Source: Alphaproteobacteria bacterium
GTDB taxonomy: Bacteria; Pseudomonadota; Alphaproteobacteria; MPNO01; UBA830
Length of the DNA: 64,000 bases
Direction of reading: 5' to 3'
NCBI GenBank assembly: GCA_022822405.1
Contig: JAJEBT010000037.1
Location: 1-64,000, forward strand
The notes below the pieces were generated by a model. The model was not told the DNA's origin. It searched no databases and was given only the letters and a program-made list of their open reading frames with translations. Below are positions 45,152 through 54,382 of this stretch, in pieces; position 1 is the first letter of the stretch; each line of letters begins with the position of its first letter. Made by a program: the position numbers and the translations under genes.

Positions 45152-45973
45152 TCAAGCCGCCCGTTCACCATGCTCCTCCAGGAAGGCGAGCAACGCCGCG
45201 TTGAAGGCCTGCGGCTGTTCCATGTTCGCCAGATGGCCGGCATCCTCGATCATCACGAAACGCGACCCGGCGATACGGTCGGCAAGGGCGCGGCCGACGT
45301 CCGGAGGCGTGAGCCGATCATGTTCTCCATACAGCAGGAGTGTCGGCACGGCGATCTGTTCGACTTCCGCCGAACGGTCAAAAGTGAGCGACGCCTCTAT
45401 CGTCTTCAGATAGGACTCCTTGTGGAGCACGGCGATGCTTCTTCGGAGGCGCAGCCGCTCCGTTTCGCCGGCATTCGGCCCGATGAGGCTGGCGACCAGG
45501 TCGTCCGCTATGTCCACGGGTTCCTTGCCGGCGAGCAGCGGCTCCTGCCTCAGGCGCACGAATTCGGCCCGCTTTTCGGGGCTCAGCGTCGAGGTGAAAT
45601 CGGACATGGTGTCGCACAGCACGAGCGTCGCGACACGGTCGGGAAACTGCGCATGGAAGTCCTGAGCGATGCGTCCCCCCATCGACAGGCCGACGAGATG
45701 GGCCTTTCGCGATCCAAAATGATCGAGGACCCTGACCACATCCCGGGCAAAGTCGCCGAAATCCAGGGGACCCTCGTAATCATCGGACTCACCGTAACCG
45801 CGGGCATCCCATGCCACGGCATGGAAGGAAGCGCTGCAAGCCTCGATCTGATCAGACCAGTTCGAGCGGTTGCCGCCGATGCCGTGCATGAACAGGACCA
45901 TCGGACCGCTTCCGGCATGATCCACCGCGAGACGGGGCGTCCCTTCCACATAGGTCTTTGTGATTTTGCTCAT
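45152..45973 (-). CDS. Alpha/beta hydrolase (3-oxoadipate enol-lactonase-like)
   Basis: This 273-aa enzyme has the oxyanion segment MVLFMHGIGGNRSNW and the nucleophile elbow LVGLSMGGRIAQ. The catalytic aspartate is in LLLYGEHDRLTPP and the histidine in EDAGHLANMEQP. The pattern is typical of the PcaD/meta-cleavage hydrolase group. ATG 45973 has GGAGAT upstream. It stands alone on the minus strand between two rightward operons, so the substrate is not indicated. Confidence 0.87.
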   Translation of the reverse strand: MSKITKTYVEGTPRLAVDHAGSGPMVLFMHGIGGNRSNWSDQIEACSASFHAVAWDARGYGESDDYEGPLDFGDFARDVVRVLDHFGSRKAHLVGLSMGGRIAQDFHAQFPDRVATLVLCDTMSDFTSTLSPEKRAEFVRLRQEPLLAGKEPVDIADDLVASLIGPNAGETERLRLRRSIAVLHKESYLKTIEASLTFDRSAEVEQIAVPTLLLYGEHDRLTPPDVGRALADRIAGSRFVMIEDAGHLANMEQPQAFNAALLAFLEEHGERAA

Positions 45974-46235
45974 GACGATCTCCTGTTGGACGGCGCCCGG
46001 CAGCGGGCCCAGCATCAAGCGTTAGTCGGGATTGCCTGCCATGTCCATATTGCCGCAGGCACCCGGAATCGACGCGTCCGCGCCTGGCGCGGACCGGCGC
46101 CGCCAGGTCGCGGCTGCCGACGGAGCAGCCCGCCGACCGGCCCCGGCCGGACACTTCAGCGGAACGGTCTTGCCGCGAACGCCATTCCGTGAATAATGAC
46201 AACACAAGTCGCTCTCTGGATTGGGAGACAGGCCG

Positions 46236-48419
46236 ATGCACCCGATGACCGTTTTCTCGACGAACGCTTCGGAACGCCTTCATCCCGACCGGTCCGCTGG
46301 CCGGCCTGGCGACGATGACGGGCAGGCCGTCGAAATAGATGATCTCGTATGCCCGAATGCCGCCACGATGCCGTTGGCGCGGCAACTTGATGGCAGAGCG
46401 GTCCGGCTGTCGGGTTTCGTTGCCCCGTCGCTGATCACGGATCCTGCGCGCTTCCTCCTGACGGCCCGATCCCTCGCTCCGTGCCAGCTCTGCGGAAACA
46501 TCCATGGCGTCGAATCCGGGCTTCTGGTGGAACCGGTGGCGCCGGTCCCGACGCCCACCATGATGCATGAAGCCGTAGCGGTCAGCGGCAGACTCCGGCT
46601 CGAGCCGACGGGAGCCGCCGGATCGGGCGAGAACGTTGCCCCCGTGCTCGTTGACGCCGTCGTGCAGCAGCCCGAGGCTCTGGCGTCCGACGACGCGCGA
46701 GCCTGGCTGCACGCCTATCTGGAAGCGCGGCCGCCGCATCGACACCCCGTTCACCGCCACGCGCGGAGCCCGCGCCGCACGCAGTTCTACGTCGGCGCGG
46801 GCGCCGCCGACATGATCCTGCTGAACGGCAAAATCCGCACAGTGGATGCCGCCTTCGCGACCGCGGAAGCAGTGGCGATCAGGGACGGCCGCTTCATTGC
46901 CGTCGGGGACAGTGAAAGCGTTGGCCTGCATGCCGGACCCGACACCGAGATCCTTGACCTCGGGGGACGGACGGCGATACCGGGCCTGATCGATTCCCAT
47001 ATCCACCAGTTCTATGTCGGTCTCAACGTGCCCACCGTCCAGCTTCTCGACGCGCGATCGATCGCCGATGTCCAGGCCAAGATAGCGGACCGCGCCGAAA
47101 CGACGCCGGCAGGCGAATGGATCGTCGGCACATCCGGATGGCACGAGAGCCTGCTCGCCGAAGGCCGCATGCCGACGCGCTGGGAGCTCGACGAGGCAGC
47201 GCCCCACAACCCGGTGATCATCCCGCGAGGCGGGCATGTCGTAACCGTCAACTCCATTGCCCTGGAACGGGCGGGCATAGGCCCCGACACGCCGGATCCC
47301 GTCGGAGGGGTGATCGTTCGCGATCCCCACACCGGCGAGGCGACCGGCGTGCTGCTTGAGACGGCGGCGTATTTCGCGAGGCGGGTGGCGCCGCTCCTGC
47401 CCGACAAGGACGAAACGGCCGATCTGCTGAAGGCCGCGATGCAGGAACTCAACAGCTACGGCATCGTCAGCGTCATCGACCCGGTGGTCGACGAGAACAG
47501 CATGGCGGTCTATCGCCGCCTCCGTGACGACGGCGCGATCACGGTGCGCACCGACCTCCTGTACAAGGCTGCGGATCGCGCCCATACGGAGCGCGGCATC
47601 GCCGCGATCCAGGCGGAGACCAGCGACGACATGCTGCGCTTCGCGGGGATCAAGTTCATGCTCGATGGCGGCGTCGAGGGCGCGAGGCTGCGCGAACCGT
47701 ACCGGATCGTGCCCGGCGAACAGCCGGATCCCGAATACCGGGGACTCCTGATGACGCCGCCCGGGGGCGAAGACGAGTTCGTCGAGGCCCTTGGCCTGGT
47801 GGCCGAAGCAGGCCTGCAGGCGCAGACCCACGGCGTCGGAGACGAAGCGATCGACGTCATCGTCCGCGCCTATGCCCGCGCTGACCGCGAGATGCCGATC
47901 GCTGACCTGCGCTGGACGCTGATGCATGCCTTCCTGCCGTCCGACGACGCCATCCGCACGATGGCCGGGATCGGCGTGCTTGCCACCGTCCAGGACCACC
48001 CGGTACTGCTGGGTCACAATCAGCGCCGGTGGTGGGGAAACGAACGGGCGGACGGAGCCATTCCGATCCGCAGCCTCATCGACGGCGGCCTTCTCGTCGG
48101 CGGCGGAACCGACGGCCCGGTGGTTCCGGTCGACCCGTTCCTGTCGATGTGGTGGATGGTCACCCGCCAGACGCTGCTCGGCTACGCCATGGGCCCCGAC
48201 CAGGCTATCTCGGCCAGGGAGGCGCTGGAGTTGTACACCATCAACAACGCGCGCATCATGGGTGTCGAAGAGGATCGCGGCTCGATAGAACCGGGAAAGT
48301 TCGCTGATCTGACAATCCTGTCCCAGGATATCGTCGAGGTGGATCCGGACGACATCAGGCATACCCGTGCGCTCCTGACCATGGTCGGCGGCAAGGTTGT
48401 CTATCGCGACGGCATGTAG
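46236..48419 (+). CDS. YtcJ-like amidohydrolase with an N-terminal extra domain
   Basis: This 727-aa protein starts at ATG 46236, with GGGAGA upstream. From about residue 194 (MILLNGKIRTVDAAFATAEA) it is a YtcJ-type amidohydrolase with HIHQF, a long metal-site insertion, TLMHAFLP, GGGTDGPVVPVDPF and the C-terminal GKFADLTILSQD. The first 190 residues are unusual. They contain DGRAVRLSGFVAPSL, RFLLTARSLAPCQLCG and VAVSGRLRLEP, resembling small OB-like DUF3299 proteins. I see no signal peptide. The gene leads into a complete ABC importer, suggesting hydrolysis of an imported amide or cyclic substrate. Confidence 0.8.
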   Translation: MHPMTVFSTNASERLHPDRSAGRPGDDDGQAVEIDDLVCPNAATMPLARQLDGRAVRLSGFVAPSLITDPARFLLTARSLAPCQLCGNIHGVESGLLVEPVAPVPTPTMMHEAVAVSGRLRLEPTGAAGSGENVAPVLVDAVVQQPEALASDDARAWLHAYLEARPPHRHPVHRHARSPRRTQFYVGAGAADMILLNGKIRTVDAAFATAEAVAIRDGRFIAVGDSESVGLHAGPDTEILDLGGRTAIPGLIDSHIHQFYVGLNVPTVQLLDARSIADVQAKIADRAETTPAGEWIVGTSGWHESLLAEGRMPTRWELDEAAPHNPVIIPRGGHVVTVNSIALERAGIGPDTPDPVGGVIVRDPHTGEATGVLLETAAYFARRVAPLLPDKDETADLLKAAMQELNSYGIVSVIDPVVDENSMAVYRRLRDDGAITVRTDLLYKAADRAHTERGIAAIQAETSDDMLRFAGIKFMLDGGVEGARLREPYRIVPGEQPDPEYRGLLMTPPGGEDEFVEALGLVAEAGLQAQTHGVGDEAIDVIVRAYARADREMPIADLRWTLMHAFLPSDDAIRTMAGIGVLATVQDHPVLLGHNQRRWWGNERADGAIPIRSLIDGGLLVGGGTDGPVVPVDPFLSMWWMVTRQTLLGYAMGPDQAISAREALELYTINNARIMGVEEDRGSIEPGKFADLTILSQDIVEVDPDDIRHTRALLTMVGGKVVYRDGM

Positions 48420-48515
48420 GCACGCGCCGGCCAGGCCGGGAGGAAAACGGTCCGGGTCGGGACAGCGGAAGAGAGCAGTGGAACACGAAGCACCGCACAG
48501 GGGAACCACCCGCCA

Positions 48516-49313
48516 GTGACCGCAAGCGCCATCACCTTTCGTGACGTCGGCGTCAGCTTTGCGTCGGAAACCATCTATGACGACCTGACGTTCGACGTCC
48601 GGGAAGGAGAGTTTCTCTGCATTCTCGGACCGTCCGGATGCGGCAAGTCAACATCGCTCCGCATCATGGGCGACCTGCTCGGCGCGACCTCGGGCGAGGT
48701 CGCGGTCGATGGCCGCCCGCCCGGCGAGGCCTGGCGGGACCTCGCCTACATCTTCCAGTCGCCACGCCTGGTGCCATGGCGCGACGCCATCGGAAACGTG
48801 GTCCTCGGAATGGAACTCCGCTTCGAGCGCATGGCGAAGAGCGAGATGCGGGCGCGGGCGCGTGAACTGCTGGCGCTGGTGGGGCTGGCCGCCGACATGG
48901 AGAAGTTTCCGACGATGCTTTCGGGCGGAGAACGCCAGCGCGTCGCCATCGCGCGGGCGCTGTCGGTCGAACCCAAGATCATCCTCATGGACGAGCCGTT
49001 CTCGGCGCTCGACCTCAACACCCGGCGGCGCCTGCGCGCCGAGATCATCTCGATCTGGCAGGCCACCGGCAAGACGATCGTGTTCGTCACCCATGACATT
49101 GACGAGGCGCTCGTGCTCGCGGATCGCATCGTGCTGCTGTCCAACAAGCCGACCCGGATTCTCGAGACCATCGAGATCCGGGAGACTCGTCCCCGCAACA
49201 TCGATACCGCTGCAACCCTGAAAGCCCACCGGGCCCATCTGCACGAACTTTTCCGCACTCTCGAACCCGAAGCGGTCGAGGGCAACCTGACAACCGAGGA
49301 GGCACACGCATGA
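48516..49313 (+). CDS. ABC transporter ATP-binding protein, SsuB/TauB type
   Basis: This 265-aa ATPase has Walker A LGPSGCGKSTSLRIM, the signature LSGGERQRVAIARAL and Walker B IILMDEPFSALDLN. The switch histidine is in VFVTHDIDEAL. It starts with GTG 48516. Its TGA overlaps the ATG of the binding-protein gene. It energises the importer formed with the next three genes. Confidence 0.92.
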   Translation: MTASAITFRDVGVSFASETIYDDLTFDVREGEFLCILGPSGCGKSTSLRIMGDLLGATSGEVAVDGRPPGEAWRDLAYIFQSPRLVPWRDAIGNVVLGMELRFERMAKSEMRARARELLALVGLAADMEKFPTMLSGGERQRVAIARALSVEPKIILMDEPFSALDLNTRRRLRAEIISIWQATGKTIVFVTHDIDEALVLADRIVLLSNKPTRILETIEIRETRPRNIDTAATLKAHRAHLHELFRTLEPEAVEGNLTTEEAHA

Positions 49314-50290
49314 AAAAGATCCTGACCGCCGCGCTGGCGGCAACCTTCCTTGCGGCCGCCGGCCCGGCGCCGGCAAAGGAAAAGGTCACCTACGCCTACC
49401 TGATCGAACCGGCGATGGAAGGCATGCTCTATGGAATCAAGAAGGGCATCGTCAAATCCGACCTGATCGAGATCGAAACGTCCTCGCTCGCGATTCCGGC
49501 CCTGATCCAGTCGACACCGACCAAGCGCTACGACGTGATCATGAACGCCGTAATGGCCATACCGCGGGCCAAGGCGCGCGGCCTCGACCTCGTGGTCCTG
49601 TCCACGGCATTGCGTGCGCCGCCGGGCCGTGAAGGCGGCGCGCTCTGGGTCAAGGCGGACAGCCCCTACAAGACCCCGGCCGATCTTAAGGGCAAGACCA
49701 TCGGAAATGTCGCGCTGCAGTCGACCGGCACCACCTGGCAGCGCCTTGCGTTATGGAAGAAGTACGGAATCAACGTGTCCTACAAGGGCGGCGACTACCG
49801 ATGGGTGCAGATGCCGGCGCCGGCGTTGCTCGGCGCTCTTGAGGCCGGGCGGGTCGATGCCGCGTCGCTGATCCATTCGCAGGCCTACAAGGCCGACAAG
49901 TCGGGCCAGTACCGCGCCATCGCCTACACCAATCGCGACATACATGAACTCTACAGCGTGGAAGTGGTCCCGGCCGTCAATGTGAGCTATCCCGACAAGT
50001 TGAAGGCGCGGCCCGCGGCCTTCAAGGAATTCAACAGAATGCTCAAGGCCTCCGTCGACTACGCGGTCGCCAACCGGCGCAAGATAGGCGAGGCGATCAG
50101 CAAGGAACACAACATTTCGGCCGATTTCTTCGAAGCCTGGCTCACGCGTTTCTCGTTTTTCCCGGCCACGGTAACGGCGGCTGACGTCAAGGCCATGGAT
50201 ACCGTCTGGGCGGGCGCCAAGGAGCTCGGCATCCTCAAGAAACACGGCAAGGCGGAGACGGTGATCTGGGAACACGCGATCCGCGAGTGA
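49310..50290 (+). CDS. ABC transporter substrate-binding protein, NMT1 type
   Basis: This 326-aa secreted protein has a signal peptide (MKKILTAALAATFLAAAGPA, cleavage near PAKEK). It has the NMT1-like lobes IPALIQSTPTKRYDVIMNA, LKGKTIGNVALQSTGTTWQR and LGALEAGRVDAASLI. It overlaps the ATPase gene by four bases and precedes two permeases. The upstream amidohydrolase suggests a ligand with an amide or ester bond. The exact ligand is unknown. Confidence 0.88.
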   Translation: MKKILTAALAATFLAAAGPAPAKEKVTYAYLIEPAMEGMLYGIKKGIVKSDLIEIETSSLAIPALIQSTPTKRYDVIMNAVMAIPRAKARGLDLVVLSTALRAPPGREGGALWVKADSPYKTPADLKGKTIGNVALQSTGTTWQRLALWKKYGINVSYKGGDYRWVQMPAPALLGALEAGRVDAASLIHSQAYKADKSGQYRAIAYTNRDIHELYSVEVVPAVNVSYPDKLKARPAAFKEFNRMLKASVDYAVANRRKIGEAISKEHNISADFFEAWLTRFSFFPATVTAADVKAMDTVWAGAKELGILKKHGKAETVIWEHAIRE

Positions 50291-50309
50291 CCGGCGGACC
50301 GCCGGCACC

Positions 50310-51092
50310 TTGAACGTGCCTGACATCGGGGCCGCGCGTCGGCGCAACCGGCGCGCGGCCCATCTGTTCACTCTGGGGTTCCTCGGCCTGTGGGCGATCT
50401 ATGGCCAGATCGTCGAGGCCTATATCATGCCGGGGCCCGAAATCGTCGCGATTAGGCTCTACGAGTTCTTCATCGACGTTCACCTCCTCAAGCACATGTT
50501 CTGGTCGTTCGCCCATATCGGCGGCGCAATCATCGCATCGTTCCTCATCGGCTCCGCGCTCGCGTTTCTCGCATTCTACCTGCCGCTGTTCCGCCTGATG
50601 GTTCACGCCCGGTTGAGCCCGTTCCTCAATTCTTTTTCTGGGATCGGCTGGACGCTGCTTGCCATCATCTGGTTCGGGATCAACGACTTCACCGTGATGT
50701 ATGCGATCAGCATGGTGCTGATCCCGTTTGCCATCATCAACATGCGCGAGGGGCTCGATTCGATCGACCACGAGATGATCGAGATGGGCCGCAGTTTCGG
50801 CCGCAGCACGTGGCGGGAGTTCCGCCTCCTGGTGCTGCCGGCCCTGTATCCGTTCATCTTTGCGACGCTGCGCATCTGTTTCGGCGTTGCCTGGAAGGTG
50901 GCCCTGACGGCCGAACTGTTCGGCGGCGACCGCGGCCTCGGCTACCTGCTCAACCTTGCGCGGCAGGACTTCGACACGCCGCTGATCATCGTCGTGATCA
51001 TCGTCATCATCATCTTCGTCTACAGTTCCGACCGCTGGCTGTTTGCGCCCATGCAGTCGCGGCTGGCCCGCCATCATGCCGCCCCGAACTGA
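50310..51092 (+). CDS. ABC transporter permease, SsuC/TauC type
   Basis: This 260-aa membrane protein has hydrophobic segments including HLFTLGFLGLWAIYGQIVEA and the EAA loop MGRSFGRSTWREFRLLVLPALYPFI (about residues 155-179). The start is TTG 50310 or GTG 50316; both lack a strong ribosome binding site. Its 3' end overlaps the next permease gene by 17 bp. Confidence 0.88.
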   Translation: MNVPDIGAARRRNRRAAHLFTLGFLGLWAIYGQIVEAYIMPGPEIVAIRLYEFFIDVHLLKHMFWSFAHIGGAIIASFLIGSALAFLAFYLPLFRLMVHARLSPFLNSFSGIGWTLLAIIWFGINDFTVMYAISMVLIPFAIINMREGLDSIDHEMIEMGRSFGRSTWREFRLLVLPALYPFIFATLRICFGVAWKVALTAELFGGDRGLGYLLNLARQDFDTPLIIVVIIVIIIFVYSSDRWLFAPMQSRLARHHAAPN

Positions 51093-51870
51093 CAGGCGGC
51101 CCCGAAGCATCCGCAGCCCCCTGAGGCAGCGGCTCTTCCAGCACCTTCCGGCCGAGGGCCTGGTGATCCTCGCGATTTTCGGATGGTGGCTTGCCGCGCG
51201 TCAGATGCCGGACTTCATCCTGCCCGGACCTCTTGCTGTGGCCGAACGGGTGCTGGATTTCTTCATACTGTCGGGGATAGTCGACGATTCGCTGATCAGC
51301 ACCGTCCGGGTGGCGGCATCCGTCGTCATCGCGGTCACCCTCGGCGGAGTGCTGGCACTGGTGCCGTGGCGGTGGCCATGGGCGGAGGCCATAGTTCATG
51401 AACGGATCAAGCCGTTCCTGAACTCCTTTCCCTCGATCGGCTGGGCGATTCTGGCGGTGATATGGTTCGGCACCTCGGATTTCTCGGTGATCTTCGTTCA
51501 GGTCGCGATCCTCACACCGTTCTGCCTGGTCAACATTTCCGAAGGGCTGAAGGAGCTCGACGTCGAGCTTCTGGAGATGGGCCGGAGCTTCACACGCAAC
51601 CGCCTGAAGGTATTCGTTCGCATCACGATTCCGCTGCTCATGCCGTATGTCGTGGCAGCGCTACGGATCGCCTACGGCGTCGGCTGGAAGATCGCGCTGG
51701 TCTCGGAACTGTTCGGCGCCGAAAGCGGTATCGGCTACCAGATGCTCCGTGCGCTCACCGCTGCCGATGCGGTGACCCTCTTTGCCGCCTGTTTCGCGAT
51801 CGTGCTGATCTTCGTTGCCGGCGAGAAGCTCGTGATAGACCCGCTGTCGCGGCGGTTTCAGGTGCGCTAA
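51076..51870 (+). CDS. ABC transporter permease, SsuC/TauC type
   Basis: This 264-aa second permease of the importer starts at ATG 51076 inside the preceding gene. The EAA loop is MGRSFTRNRLKVFVRITIPLLMPYV (about residues 172-196). The partner permease has the parallel motif MGRSFGRS, showing a duplication within the operon. The pair should form a heterodimeric channel. Confidence 0.9.
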   Translation: MPPRTDRRPRSIRSPLRQRLFQHLPAEGLVILAIFGWWLAARQMPDFILPGPLAVAERVLDFFILSGIVDDSLISTVRVAASVVIAVTLGGVLALVPWRWPWAEAIVHERIKPFLNSFPSIGWAILAVIWFGTSDFSVIFVQVAILTPFCLVNISEGLKELDVELLEMGRSFTRNRLKVFVRITIPLLMPYVVAALRIAYGVGWKIALVSELFGAESGIGYQMLRALTAADAVTLFAACFAIVLIFVAGEKLVIDPLSRRFQVR

Positions 51871-52202
51871 ACGGTCGGCGACGGCCTGAACATGGTCTGA
51901 TCGGCAGGCTCCTTCACCTCCATACGAGCTGCCTCAGGCTGCTCCTGGATCCGATCGAGATTCCACTTCACCATGCTCACGCGGGAGCGCACGGAAATCT
52001 CCGCACAACTTGACTCCTTGACACGAGTTTCCGCCGCATCTGCCTGGGCGTGCCACTCGACGTATAACGGCAGCCAGTAAGGGACCTCGGAGGACGATGC
52101 CGGGGCGCCAGCACAAGACGCGTTGCGCCAGGATACCTCGCCCGCCCGGCTGAAATTTTGGCTCCCGTTGCCGGCCGCACAGCGGCTGGGGGAAGCCCAA
52201 CC
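51871..52202. other. Intergenic region between convergent operons
   Basis: No recognised gene. On the minus strand the frame of the oligopeptide permease stays open for 111 codons past its TAG (52203-52205), down to a TAG at 51867-51869. The readable peptide includes VPYWLPLYVEWHAQADAAE and VSMVKWNLDRIQEQPEAAR. Third-position GC is lower than in the neighbouring genes and no ribosome binding site precedes an internal start. Coding is not convincing. Confidence 0.35.
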
Positions 52203-53375
52203 CTATGCGTAGGGGTCCGCAGCGTCGCGCAAGCCGTCGCCAAGAAAATTGAAGGCGAGAATGACGATGATGACCGGCACCACCGGCAGCATGAGCCACG
52301 GATAGAGCGCGACCACGTTGATGTTCTGCGCCTCGGCCAAGAGGACACCCCAGCTTGTGATCGGGGGACGCAGCCCGAGCCCCAGAAACGACAGCGCCGT
52401 CTCGCCAAGGATCATTGCCGGAACCGACAATGTCGCCGACGCAATCAGGTGACTCATGAAACCCGGCATCATGTGGCGCCAGATGATCCGGCGCGGACGC
52501 GCTCCCATGAGGCGGGCGGCGGAGACGAAATCCTCCTCACGGATTGCAAGAAGCCGGGATCGCACGGCACGGGCGAGGCCGGTCCAGTCGAGAAGACCGA
52601 GAATGATGGTGATGCCGAAATATATGAGAATCGGGCTCCACGTCACCGGCAATGCCGCCGACAGCGCCATCCACAGCGGCAGTTCGGGAAAGGAGCGGAT
52701 CACCTCGATCGCGCGCTGGGTCGCGTTGTCGACCCAGCCTCCGTAATAGCCCGCCAGCCCGCCGATCAGCATGCCGAGCACGAAGCTGATGGTGATCCCC
52801 ATGAGTCCCACGGTGAGCGATATGCGGGTTCCCATCACGATGCGCGAAAAGACGTCGCGGCCGAGACGGTCGGTTCCGAGCAGGAAGAACGTTCCGCCTT
52901 CCGGCGGGCAGACGAAATGAAAGCGCATTTCGACCAGGCCCCAGAAAGAATAGGCGTCGCCCAGGCAGAAAAAGCGAAGCCGGCGGGGCTCGGACCGGTT
53001 TTCCTCGTATTCGCGCTTGAGATTCTCCATGTTGAGCCGGTAGTCGAACCGGTAGGTGAACGGCCCCGCAAGCTCGCCGTCATGGAACAGGCGCACCGTC
53101 TGTGGCGGCGCGAATATGTGATCCGTGTGGCGGGTGTGCATGTTGTAGGGAGCTATGAACTCGCTCGCCAGGATCGACAGGTACACGACGGCCAGCAGCA
53201 TCCCCGACCAGACCGCAAGCCTGTGCCGCCGGAACCGGATCCACATCATGCGCCACTGCGACGCCATGTAGATGCGCTCCTGTTCCGGGGTCAGCGTCTC
53301 CGCGACATGCGGATCGAAGGGCACGTCCGAGACCCAGTGTTCCAGGCGCTCGCCGGAGGTCGGGGCGGAGGTCAT
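52203..53375 (-). CDS. Oligopeptide ABC transporter permease (DppC/YejE type)
   Basis: This 390-aa permease has a cytoplasmic N-terminus typical of the OppC group, then GMLLAVVYLSILASEFIAPY as the first membrane segment. A long periplasmic loop precedes FFLLGTDRLGRDVFSRIVMG, the DppC hallmark. The EAA region is SAARLMGARPRRIIWRHMMPGFMSHL. The length exceeds ordinary DppC (about 300 aa) and fits YejE. Its ATG overlaps the stop of the partner permease. It ends the leftward operon. Confidence 0.9.
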   Translation of the reverse strand: MTSAPTSGERLEHWVSDVPFDPHVAETLTPEQERIYMASQWRMMWIRFRRHRLAVWSGMLLAVVYLSILASEFIAPYNMHTRHTDHIFAPPQTVRLFHDGELAGPFTYRFDYRLNMENLKREYEENRSEPRRLRFFCLGDAYSFWGLVEMRFHFVCPPEGGTFFLLGTDRLGRDVFSRIVMGTRISLTVGLMGITISFVLGMLIGGLAGYYGGWVDNATQRAIEVIRSFPELPLWMALSAALPVTWSPILIYFGITIILGLLDWTGLARAVRSRLLAIREEDFVSAARLMGARPRRIIWRHMMPGFMSHLIASATLSVPAMILGETALSFLGLGLRPPITSWGVLLAEAQNINVVALYPWLMLPVVPVIIVILAFNFLGDGLRDAADPYA

Positions 53376-54370
53376 CGCGTCGTCCCGCCGCCGAGCCGGA
53401 TGCGCGGATCAAGGAGGGCGAGCAGAATGTCGGAAACAAACACGCCGATGACGGTCAGCAGCGACAGGAACATCAGGAAGGAGCCGGCCAGATACATGTC
53501 CTGGCTCTGCAGCGCGCGCAGGAGCATCGGCCCGGTGGTGGGCAGGGACAGGACGACGGAGACGATGACCGCCCCGGAAATGACCTGGGGCAGGAGGTTT
53601 CCGATGTCGGCGATGAACGGGTTGAGCGCCATGCGCAGCGGATACTTGACCAGAAGCCGGCCCGGGCGCAGCCCCTTGGCGCGCCCCGTCGTCACGTACT
53701 GGCGCTGCAGTTCGTCGAGGAGATTGGCGCGCAGGCGGCGGATCATGCCAGCCGTCCCCGACGTGCCGATGACGACGACCGGAACCCAGAGATGTTCGAG
53801 CACGGATCCGAGCTTGGCCCAGCTCATGGGCTGGCCAATGAACCGGTCATCCATCAGCCCGCCGACCGAGGTGCCGAACCAGCGATTGGCGGCATAGAGC
53901 AACACCAGCGCGAGCAGGAAGTTGGGCGTCGCAAGGCCGAGAAACCCGACAAACGACAGCCCGTAATCGCCCCAGCTGTACTGATGCGTTGCCGAATACA
54001 CGCCGATCGGAAACGCCACCGCCCAGGTGAACAGGATCGTGGTGAACGACACGAGAAAGCTCAGCCAGAGCCGGTCCCCGACAACCTCGGCCACCGGCCG
54101 ATCGTGTTCGAACGAAAAGCCGAAATCGCCCTGGAGCATGCCGCCGAGCCACAGGAGATATTGCCGCCACCACGGCTGGTCGAGGCCGTACTGTTCACGC
54201 AGGAACGCGATCTTGGCCTCGTCGACCGCCTCGCCCTGACTCTGCAGTTCGTTGATGTAGCTGGTGAGATAGTCGCCGGGCGGCAGCTGGATGATGACGA
54301 AGACGATGAAGCTGATCGCCAGCAGGGTGGGGATCATGACCAGTAGGCGGTGGACGAGGTATCTCAGCAT
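53372..54370 (-). CDS. Oligopeptide ABC transporter permease (DppB/YejB type)
   Basis: This 332-aa permease begins MLRYLVHRLLVMIPTLLAIS, the typical DppB N-terminus. It has the DYLTSYINELQSQGEAVDEA periplasmic loop, which is characteristic of YejB. The EAA region is TTGRAKGLRPGRLLVKYPLRMALNPFI. It lies 13 bp after the binding-protein gene and overlaps the YejE-type gene by four bases. Confidence 0.92.
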   Translation of the reverse strand: MLRYLVHRLLVMIPTLLAISFIVFVIIQLPPGDYLTSYINELQSQGEAVDEAKIAFLREQYGLDQPWWRQYLLWLGGMLQGDFGFSFEHDRPVAEVVGDRLWLSFLVSFTTILFTWAVAFPIGVYSATHQYSWGDYGLSFVGFLGLATPNFLLALVLLYAANRWFGTSVGGLMDDRFIGQPMSWAKLGSVLEHLWVPVVVIGTSGTAGMIRRLRANLLDELQRQYVTTGRAKGLRPGRLLVKYPLRMALNPFIADIGNLLPQVISGAVIVSVVLSLPTTGPMLLRALQSQDMYLAGSFLMFLSLLTVIGVFVSDILLALLDPRIRLGGGTTR

Positions 54371-54382
54371 CCCGTCACCTTT

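Noticed and set aside
45852-48509. 885-aa minus-strand open frame opposite the YtcJ-like amidohydrolase
   Set aside because: Shadow frame of the amidohydrolase gene, also overlapping the start of the alpha/beta hydrolase.
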